This document shows, one piece after another, positions 1 to 4,784 of a DNA stretch of 6,177 nt. Under the pieces are notes generated by a model. It was not told the DNA's origin. It was given only the letters and a program-made list of their open reading frames with translations, and searched no databases. Location: NCBI GenBank assembly GCA_002365025.1, contig DEYX01000009.1, positions 1 to 6,177 of the forward strand, given 5' to 3'. Position numbers and translations under genes: made by a program. Origin of the DNA: Hungatella sp. UBA3147 (GTDB taxonomy: Bacteria; Bacillota; Clostridia; Lachnospirales; Lachnospiraceae). Within the stretch, counting starts at the first letter, position 1, and each line of letters starts with the position of its first letter.

Positions 1-155
1 GTCTTAGCTGTTTTGGGGCCGCCATCCTGGCCTTTATTCCCATCCGAATGTACAGCGGGGCAAGAGGGAAAAGGAATTTAAAATACTTTTTTTATTGGTT
101 TTATCCCGCTCACTTAGTTTTACTATATATCCTGCGTTTGATTATTATAAAGTAA
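1..155 (+). CDS. TraX family membrane protein, C-terminal fragment
   Basis: This is the 3' end of a gene that starts before the window; the frame opens at base 3 and stops at TAA 153-155, leaving 50 residues. The visible part has a hydrophobic segment (SCFGAAILAFIPI), a short basic loop containing YSGARGKRNLKY, and a final hydrophobic stretch with FFYWFYPAHLVLLYILR. The pattern of a basic 'G-RG...NLKYFFY-FYP-H' block followed by a last membrane helix is what I know from the C-termini of TraX-family proteins. These are polytopic membrane proteins with acyltransferase-like character, named after the F-pilin acetylase but common on clostridial chromosomes with no conjugation role. The substrate cannot be told from this fragment. 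It lies 25 nt upstream of tatD on the same strand, so the two are probably co-transcribed. Confidence 0.75.
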   Translation, partial: LSCFGAAILAFIPIRMYSGARGKRNLKYFFYWFYPAHLVLLYILRLIIIK

Positions 156-180
156 GAAACTGCTTTAAAAGGAGATCCCT

Positions 181-957
181 ATGATTTTTGATACACACGC
201 CCATTATGATGATGAGGCATTTGATGAAGACAGGGAGGAACTGCTGGCAAGCCTTATTAACCATGGAATTGAGGCTGTTACCAATGTGGGGGCCAGTATG
301 GAAACTTCCAGACATACCCTTGAACTGGCAGAGAAATATCCATATGTATATGGCGCCATCGGTGTTCACCCCAATGAAACCGGAGAACTGAAAGAGGAAG
401 ACTTAGCCTGGCTGAAGGAGCATTCTGCCCATAAAAAGATTGTGGCAATCGGCGAGATTGGTCTTGATTATTACTGGGATGAGCCGGACCATGAAACCCA
501 GAAAAAGTGGTTTATCCGCCAGCTTAGCCTGGCAGGGGAAGTGAAGCTTCCTGTGGTCATCCACAGCCGGGATGCGGCAAAGGATACTCTGGATATCATG
601 AAAGCAGAGGGGGCAAAGGACATTGGTGGAGTGATCCACTGCTTTTCTTATGGAAAAGAGATCGCCAGGGAATACTTAAATATGGGGTATTATCTTGGGA
701 TCGGAGGCGTCCTCACCTTTAAGAATGCTAAAAAGCTGAAAGAAGTAGTGGAGTATATGCCGATGGAGCAGCTGGTCCTGGAGACAGACTGCCCTTATCT
801 GGCTCCCGCTCCCAACAGGGGAAAGCGTAATTCCTCCTTAAATCTTCCTTATGTAGTGCAGGAGATCAGCGCCATTAAGGGAATCCCGGAAGAAACAGTT
901 ATAGATATCACCAATCAGAATGCCAAAAGGCTATACAGGCTTAAGGAACAGCCATAA
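181..957 (+). CDS. tatD: TatD family metal-dependent DNase/hydrolase
   Basis: A 258-residue cytoplasmic TIM-barrel metallohydrolase of the TatD family, whose members act as Mg2+-dependent 3'-5' exonucleases on DNA/RNA and are linked to DNA repair and turnover. All expected metal-site motifs are visible: H-x-H near the N-terminus (H6, H8 in DTHAHYD), GVHP (H63), GEIGLDYY (E92), VVIHSRDA (H128), GVIHCFS (H153) and LETDCPYL (D203) followed by the APxPNRGKRN block. The length matches the usual 250-265 residues, so it appears intact. The ATG at 181 is preceded by GGAG at 171-174 with 6-nt spacing. It sits 25 nt after the TraX-like gene and 19 nt before rsmA. The tatD-rsmA pairing is classic for Firmicutes, although rnmV, which often lies between them, is missing here. 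Confidence 0.95.
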   Translation: MIFDTHAHYDDEAFDEDREELLASLINHGIEAVTNVGASMETSRHTLELAEKYPYVYGAIGVHPNETGELKEEDLAWLKEHSAHKKIVAIGEIGLDYYWDEPDHETQKKWFIRQLSLAGEVKLPVVIHSRDAAKDTLDIMKAEGAKDIGGVIHCFSYGKEIAREYLNMGYYLGIGGVLTFKNAKKLKEVVEYMPMEQLVLETDCPYLAPAPNRGKRNSSLNLPYVVQEISAIKGIPEETVIDITNQNAKRLYRLKEQP

Positions 958-976
958 AAGAAAACGGAGGACAGGT

Positions 977-1846
977 ATGGCAACACTGGGAAATCCCCAA
1001 AAAACAATTGAGATCATAAAGAAATACGAATTCGCATTCCAGAAGAAATTCGGACAGAATTTTTTAATAGATACCCACGTTTTAGATAAGATCATAGCCG
1101 CGGCAGGCGTAACAAAGGATGATTGCGTTTTGGAAATCGGGCCGGGGATCGGTACGATGACACAGTACCTGGCTGAAAATGCCAGACATGTCGTGGCAGT
1201 GGAGATCGATTCAAACCTGATCCCCATTCTCAACGAGACTTTGGCGGATTATGAGAATGTGACCGTTATCCATGCAGATATTCTAAAAGTTGACATCAAT
1301 CAGATAACGGAACAATATAACGGCGGACGTCCCATCAAGGTGGTTGCAAACCTTCCGTATTACATCACAACTCCTATTATTATGGGTCTTTTTGAAAACA
1401 AGGTTCCGATCGACAATATCACGGTCATGGTTCAGAAAGAAGTGGCGGACCGCATGCAGGTAGGGCCTGGCTCCAAGGATTACGGAGCTCTCTCCCTGGC
1501 CGTTCAGTATTATGCAGAGCCCTATATTGTGGCAAACGTCCCGCATAACTGCTTCATGCCCCGTCCTAATGTAGGGTCTGCGGTCATCCGCCTGACCCGC
1601 CACAAGGAACCACCGGTAAAGGCAGAAGATTCAGGGCTTATGTTCCGGCTGATCCGCGCCTCCTTTAACCAGAGAAGAAAGACACTTCAAAACGGATTAA
1701 ACAATTCGCCGGAGATTCCCTTTACAAAGGAGCAGATCACGGAAGCGGTTGAAAGCCTGGGACTTGGGGCATCTGTACGGGGTGAGGCATTGACTTTAGA
1801 GCAGTTTGCTTCCCTCAGCAACTATTTTACAGGAATGAAAGGATAA
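977..1846 (+). CDS. rsmA: 16S rRNA (adenine(1518)-N6/adenine(1519)-N6)-dimethyltransferase RsmA (KsgA)
   Basis: Encodes 289 residues, the normal length for RsmA/KsgA, which uses S-adenosylmethionine to dimethylate the two adjacent adenines in the helix 45 loop of 16S rRNA during small-subunit maturation. Loss of this activity in other bacteria gives kasugamycin resistance. Visible motifs are KKFGQNFL (residues 23-30), the SAM-binding loop VLEIGPGIGT (51-60), the acidic end of strand 2 VEID (75-78), ADIL (100-103), the catalytic NLPYYIT motif (125-131), RPNVGSAV (196-203) and the C-terminal FNQRRKTL (230-237). I chose the ATG at 977 because AACGGAGGA lies at the right distance and the protein then begins in the usual place; the frame is open upstream to 920, but that would overlap tatD and add 19 residues without family support. 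The next gene follows after 14 nt. Confidence 0.96.
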   Translation: MATLGNPQKTIEIIKKYEFAFQKKFGQNFLIDTHVLDKIIAAAGVTKDDCVLEIGPGIGTMTQYLAENARHVVAVEIDSNLIPILNETLADYENVTVIHADILKVDINQITEQYNGGRPIKVVANLPYYITTPIIMGLFENKVPIDNITVMVQKEVADRMQVGPGSKDYGALSLAVQYYAEPYIVANVPHNCFMPRPNVGSAVIRLTRHKEPPVKAEDSGLMFRLIRASFNQRRKTLQNGLNNSPEIPFTKEQITEAVESLGLGASVRGEALTLEQFASLSNYFTGMKG

Positions 1847-1860
1847 GAGCAGGAGGGATT

Positions 1861-2424
1861 ATGTCGGATTCGCTGATTACAAAACGCGCAATAGCGGAAG
1901 CCTTAAAACAGGTATGCAGGGAAAAACCCTTTGATAAGATATCCATATCCAATATCACATCTGTATGGGGTTTAAACCGGCAGACCTTCTATTATCATTT
2001 TCAGGATAAATATGAACTTTTAAGCTGGATCTATTACAATGAGAATTTTGCTAAAATAGCAGAAGACATTAACCTTGAGAACTGGGACCAGAAGATTTAT
2101 GAACTGCTTAAGAATATGAAAGAAGAAAAGGCCTTTTATATCAATACCATAAAAGAACAGGAACATACCTTTGAGAGCTATCTGTTTGATATGGCAAAGG
2201 CCCTGTTTTCCGAAGCAATTATAAAGCTGGATGAAAAGAAGAAGCTCACCGATGAGGAGAGGGATTTTGACGCAGGATTTTATGCGTATGGCATTTGCGG
2301 GATTATCGTTGACTGGGTGGAGAAGGGAATGAGAACAGAGCCGCAGCTCGTGGCGGAACGCTTAAAAAGCCTGGCCAAGGCTTCGGAGCGGGCTGGTTAT
2401 CTCCGGAGCCAGGCTGGGCTTTAA
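1861..2424 (+). CDS. TetR/AcrR family transcriptional regulator (DhaS-like C-terminal domain)
   Basis: A 187-residue regulator. Residues about 6-52 form a TetR-type helix-turn-helix: FDKISISNITSVWGLNRQTF followed by YYHFQDKYEL, the hallmark of the recognition helix and following turn. The remainder is a helical ligand/dimerisation domain. The segment FYAYGICGIIVDWVEKGM (about 140-157) resembles the C-terminal region found in DhaS-like regulators, so the domain subtype is fairly clear but the ligand is not. The ATG at 1861 follows AGGAGGG at 1851-1857 and lies 14 nt after rsmA, suggesting co-transcription with tatD-rsmA rather than a dedicated autoregulated promoter. Its stop overlaps that of a convergent small gene. 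Targets are unknown; the nearest inverted repeats (2712-2733, 2783-2794) flank the small gene and the oleate hydratase gene, which makes both candidate targets by position only. Confidence 0.88.
   Translation: MSDSLITKRAIAEALKQVCREKPFDKISISNITSVWGLNRQTFYYHFQDKYELLSWIYYNENFAKIAEDINLENWDQKIYELLKNMKEEKAFYINTIKEQEHTFESYLFDMAKALFSEAIIKLDEKKKLTDEERDFDAGFYAYGICGIIVDWVEKGMRTEPQLVAERLKSLAKASERAGYLRSQAGL
2364..2383 (-). terminator. Possible minus-strand intrinsic terminator inside the 3' end of the TetR-like gene
   Basis: On the minus strand the 6-bp arms AAGCCT and AGGCTT, separated by 5 nt, are followed by a run of five T (the A run at 2364-2368, partly within the stem). It lies 38 nt past the stop of the minus-strand small gene and could end its transcript. 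The stem is short and the sequence is also coding on the other strand, so this is tentative. A second, longer hairpin with near-perfect 10-bp arms (2379-2388 and 2401-2410, one G-U pair) overlaps it and may compete with it. Confidence 0.3.
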
Positions 2425-2654
2425 GAAAGCTTATGCATGATGATATCCAGGCATTCTTCCTTGGTACAGCTTTTAATGAGCGAAACCAGATCAGAATAAG
2501 AAAAAAGCTCTGCAGCGATAGGACTGAATTTTTCCAACAGCTCTTCTAAGTTCCGGGCGGTTCGCTCCGGAGATTTCTGCCCATTTCTTAACTGGTGGAG
2601 CAGCGCCGTTTTAAGGACGGACTCCCGGATATGTTTGTGTATAGTGGCCGACAT
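2421..2654 (-). CDS. Small hypothetical protein (77 aa), convergent with the TetR-like gene
   Basis: I do not recognise a family. I take it as a real gene because on the minus strand a strong AAAGGAGGA (2661-2669) sits 6 nt before the ATG at 2652-2654, and because the frame ends exactly at the stop of the convergent regulator. The product is small, hydrophilic and probably all-helical: a basic N-terminal part (residues 6-34, with His, Arg and Lys), an amphipathic stretch RNLEELLEKFSP (about 34-45), and a C-terminal part with two Cys (CTKEEC). There is no signal peptide, membrane segment or HTH that I can call. It could be a small regulatory or structural protein. A TATAAT at 2673-2678 exists upstream but lies very close to the Shine-Dalgarno, so the promoter is unresolved. 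Antisense transcription from the tatD-rsmA operon may cover it. Confidence 0.65.
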   Translation of the reverse strand: MSATIHKHIRESVLKTALLHQLRNGQKSPERTARNLEELLEKFSPIAAELFSYSDLVSLIKSCTKEECLDIIMHKLS

Positions 2655-2711
2655 AAAAAGTCCTCCTTTATTATTATATTCATATTAAAATAAGGTAAAA
2701 AAATCTTCTAT

Positions 2712-2733
2712 AGACAAAATTGAATATTTGTCT
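2712..2733. promoter_or_regulatory. 22-bp inverted repeat, candidate operator
   Basis: Perfect 7-bp arms AGACAAA and TTTGTCT are separated by 8 bp. The size and spacing fit a site for a dimeric regulator of the TetR class. It lies in the gap between the minus-strand small gene and the oleate hydratase gene, nearer to the small gene, and upstream of the plus-strand terminator. The TetR-like protein encoded at 1861-2424 is the obvious candidate to bind it, but this is inference from position. It could also fold as an RNA hairpin in a read-through transcript. Confidence 0.4.
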
Positions 2734-2739
2734 GGTTTT

Positions 2740-2769
2740 ACGACATCATTTCCCTGATGTCGTTTTTTT
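2740..2769 (+). terminator. Rho-independent terminator, plus strand
   Basis: A perfect 9-bp stem (ACGACATCA / TGATGTCGT) with a 6-nt loop is followed directly by a T run (seven T counting the last stem base). The T run is on the plus-strand side only, so it ends plus-strand transcription. The only upstream plus-strand unit is the TraX-tatD-rsmA-TetR run, whose last stop is about 315 nt earlier; I see no better terminator in between. Confidence 0.8.
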
Positions 2770-2782
2770 ATACAACTGAAAA

Positions 2783-2794
2783 ACCATGTATGGT
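2783..2794. promoter_or_regulatory. Short palindrome overlapping the putative -35 of the oleate hydratase gene
   Basis: ACCAT and ATGGT arms flank a 2-bp centre. The right arm overlaps the proposed -35 box at 2793-2798, so a bound protein could block the promoter. The arms are short and chance occurrence is quite possible. Confidence 0.25.
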
Positions 2795-2821
2795 GACGGA
2801 TAAAATGAAGTATGATAATAT
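2793..2821 (+). promoter_or_regulatory. Probable sigma-A type promoter of the oleate hydratase gene
   Basis: A -35-like GTGACG (2793-2798) is followed by overlapping -10 candidates in TATGATAATAT (2811-2821): TAATAT at 2816-2821 with 17-bp spacing and a preceding TG, or GATAAT at 2814-2819 with 15-bp spacing. It lies just past the terminator at 2740-2769 and about 43 nt before the ATG at 2864, which would give a short leader. The choice of exact -10 is uncertain. Confidence 0.5.
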
Positions 2822-2863
2822 AAGCATATCAGTTAACACAATTCATAGAATGGAGCGTTGCAT

Positions 2864-4591
2864 ATGAAAGGAAAAAATAATTTCGGAAAAGTGCTTGCAT
2901 GGGGAGCTGCGGCAACTGCGGCAGGAGTAGCCGCAAAAAAAGCCTATGATTATTCAAAAAAACAGATGGATTTAAAAAGTGAAGAAAACATAAGGCATAT
3001 GGAAAATGGGCAGGCCCCTGGAAAAGCGTATTTTGTAGGCGGCGGTCTGGGAAGCATGGCAGGAGCGGCTTATCTTATACGCGACTGCAACATGCCGGGA
3101 GACCAGATCACGATTTTTGAAGGAATGCATATTCTTGGAGGAAGCAACGATGGTATCGGAACCCCTGAAAAAGGCTTTGTATGCCGGGGCGGACGTATGC
3201 TTAATGAAGAGACGTATGAAAACTTCTGGGAACTGTTCCGTACCATCCCGTCATTAAATAACCCTGCCAGGAGCGTGACCGAAGAGATCTTAAGCTTTGA
3301 CCATGCCCACCCGACCCATGCTAAGGCCAGGCTTGTGGACAAGGATGGAACCATCCTTGATGTGAAGAGCATGGGATTTACCCAGCAGGAACGCATGGCC
3401 ATGTTAAAGCTTATGAATACACCAGAAGAAAAGCTGGATGATATGACCATAGAGGAATGGTTCGCTGACATGCCTCATTTCTTTACAACGAATTTCTGGT
3501 ACATGTGGCAGACCACCTTTGCATTCCAGAAATGGAGCAGCCTTTTCGAGTTCCGCCGCTACATGCGCCGGATGATCCTGGAATTTTCAAGGATCGAAAC
3601 TTTGGAAGGGGTAACTAGAACCCCATTAAACCAGTATGACAGTGTGATCCGTCCTTTGGAAAACTATTTAAGAAAACAGGGAGTTGTCTTTGCGGAAAAC
3701 TGTACGGTTACTGATATTGATTTCGCAGATGGAGACGGGATTACGGCTAAGGTGCTTCACTTAAAAGATAACGGCATAGAAAGACAGGTGGAGCTTCAGG
3801 ATGGCGATATCTGCATCATGACCAATGCCTGTATGACCGACAGCGCAACCCTGGGAGATCTTCACACTCCGGCACCGGAGCCTGTTTTAAGACCTATATC
3901 CGGGGAATTATGGACCAAGGTATCTGCAAAGAAGCCTGGCCTTGGTAATCCTTACCCATTCTTTGGCGATGTTCATGAGATCAATTGGGAAAGCTTTACC
4001 GTAACAAGCCGTGGAAATAAGCTTCTTAAATTGATTGAGGATTACTCCGGCAATGTACCTGGAAGCGGAGCACTTATGACCTTTAAGGATTCCAACTGGC
4101 TGATGAGCATTGTTGTAGCTGCCCAGCCACATTTTATCAATCAGCCTATGGACCAGACAATCTTCTGGGGATACGGGCTTTATACGGATCGTGAAGGAGA
4201 CTTCATAAAGAAACCGATGAAGGATTGTACCGGAGAGGAAATGCTCATCGAGCTTCTCCATCATCTTCATATGGAAAACCGTAAGGATGAAATCCTGGCA
4301 GATGTAGTCAATGTCATTCCCTGCATGATGCCTTATGTAGATGCCCAGTTCCAGCCACGCAAGATGACTGACCGCCCGAAGGTAGTTCCTGCCGGCTCTA
4401 CCAACTTCGCCATGATAAGCCAGTTTGTGGAGATTCCGGACGACATGGTATTCACCGAAGAATATTCGGTAAGGGCAGCCAGAATCGCTGTTTACACCCT
4501 TATGGGATCAAATAAAAAGGTTTGTCCGGTCACCCCATATGTAAAGGAACCAAAGGTTTTAATGAAGGCAGTTCAGACCTCATATCGTTAA
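2864..4591 (+). CDS. ohyA: Oleate hydratase (FAD-dependent, myosin-cross-reactive antigen family)
   Basis: A 575-residue protein of the oleate hydratase/MCRA family, which adds water to the cis-9 double bond of unsaturated fatty acids (oleate to 10-hydroxystearate) with FAD as structural cofactor; in gut and skin bacteria this detoxifies host fatty acids. The FAD site is visible as YFVGGGLGS (residues 56-64) with E86 ending strand 2. Family blocks include RGGR (108-111), NFWYMWQTTFAFQKW (210-224), EFRRYMRRM (229-237), NQYDSVIRPL (256-265) and FTEEYSVRAAR (530-540). By eye, Y233 matches the catalytic Tyr and Q257 and T406 match substrate contacts, but the residue after RGGR is M112 rather than Glu, and K408 replaces Asn. 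An Ala-rich hydrophobic stretch (about 10-24) precedes the enzyme domain, and the usual C-terminal tail is absent. I start at ATG 2864, 8 nt after GGAG, not at the in-frame TTG 2858. It appears monocistronic. Confidence 0.93.
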   Translation: MKGKNNFGKVLAWGAAATAAGVAAKKAYDYSKKQMDLKSEENIRHMENGQAPGKAYFVGGGLGSMAGAAYLIRDCNMPGDQITIFEGMHILGGSNDGIGTPEKGFVCRGGRMLNEETYENFWELFRTIPSLNNPARSVTEEILSFDHAHPTHAKARLVDKDGTILDVKSMGFTQQERMAMLKLMNTPEEKLDDMTIEEWFADMPHFFTTNFWYMWQTTFAFQKWSSLFEFRRYMRRMILEFSRIETLEGVTRTPLNQYDSVIRPLENYLRKQGVVFAENCTVTDIDFADGDGITAKVLHLKDNGIERQVELQDGDICIMTNACMTDSATLGDLHTPAPEPVLRPISGELWTKVSAKKPGLGNPYPFFGDVHEINWESFTVTSRGNKLLKLIEDYSGNVPGSGALMTFKDSNWLMSIVVAAQPHFINQPMDQTIFWGYGLYTDREGDFIKKPMKDCTGEEMLIELLHHLHMENRKDEILADVVNVIPCMMPYVDAQFQPRKMTDRPKVVPAGSTNFAMISQFVEIPDDMVFTEEYSVRAARIAVYTLMGSNKKVCPVTPYVKEPKVLMKAVQTSYR

Positions 4592-4613
4592 TAAAATACT
4601 AAAATGTCTTTTT

Positions 4614-4653
4614 GGGCCAGACACTTTCCGCTCCGGGAAATGTCTGGCCCTTT
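4614..4653 (+). terminator. Intrinsic terminator after the oleate hydratase gene
   Basis: Perfect 10-bp arms GGGCCAGACA (4614-4623) and TGTCTGGCCC (4641-4650) can be extended inward by a TTTCC/GGAAA pairing past a one-base bulge. The T tract on the plus-strand side is short (TTT, then more A/T). The long GC-rich stem and its place 22 nt after the stop make termination likely despite the weak T run. Confidence 0.75.
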
Positions 4654-4663
4654 ACCAAATTAC

Positions 4664-4680
4664 CGTGTTAACACGCGTGT
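4664..4680. promoter_or_regulatory. Two overlapping perfect palindromes, candidate operator
   Basis: CGTGTTAACACG (4664-4675, 12 bp) and ACACGCGTGT (4671-4680, 10 bp) are both perfectly self-complementary and share ACACG. They lie between the terminator and the proposed promoter of the binding-protein gene, about 17 bp upstream of its -35 position. Two interlocked palindromes suggest a regulator site, or alternative sites for one dimer; which regulator is unknown. Confidence 0.4.
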
Positions 4681-4696
4681 GTCATAAATTTCCACG

Positions 4697-4725
4697 CTGC
4701 AAGAACCGTCTTTCTGTGGTATGCT
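4697..4725 (+). promoter_or_regulatory. Possible extended -10 promoter of the peptide-binding protein gene
   Basis: TATGCT at 4720-4725 is preceded by TGG, giving an extended -10 element. The hexamer 17 bp upstream, CTGCAA (4697-4702), is a poor -35. The leader to the ATG at 4785 would be about 50 nt. A promoter is expected here because a terminator precedes and a new gene follows, but the exact boxes are uncertain. Confidence 0.35.
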
Positions 4726-4784
4726 AAAACCTGCGCTGTCTGCGAAGGGCGGACGCAAAAAATAGCAGATATGGAGGAACAGAT

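Noticed and set aside
1..155. Sign of a conjugative element from the TraX-like fragment
   Set aside because: TraX-family proteins are widespread on clostridial chromosomes; no other transfer, integrase or mobilisation gene is visible and the neighbours are housekeeping genes.
920..976. Earlier in-frame start for rsmA that would overlap tatD by 38 nt
   Set aside because: It has no good ribosome binding site and would add 19 non-family residues; the ATG at 977 has GGAGG at proper spacing and gives the normal protein length.
2673..2699. Minus-strand promoter for the small gene: TATAAT at 2673-2678 with TTTACC at 2694-2699
   Set aside because: Spacing is only 15 bp and transcription would begin within the Shine-Dalgarno sequence, so I did not list it as a feature even though the -10 matches perfectly; the AT-rich context makes a chance match likely.
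2858..2863. TTG start two codons upstream for the oleate hydratase
   Set aside because: The GGAG would be only 2 nt away; the ATG at 2864 has an 8-nt spacer.
2740..2863. Riboswitch or T-box type leader upstream of the oleate hydratase
   Set aside because: The terminator hairpin lies upstream of the proposed promoter, there is no alternative antiterminator pairing that I can see, and no known aptamer motif.
3070..3471. 133-codon minus-strand frame opposite the oleate hydratase, and similar frames at 3908-4270
   Set aside because: They are fully antisense to a well-recognised conserved gene, have no recognisable domains and no convincing ribosome binding site; they are coding shadows.
4721..4765. 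14-codon plus-strand frame (MLKPALSAKGGRKK) before the binding-protein gene, a possible leader peptide
   Set aside because: There is no ribosome binding site, its ATG falls within the proposed -10 element, and no attenuator hairpin with a T run follows.
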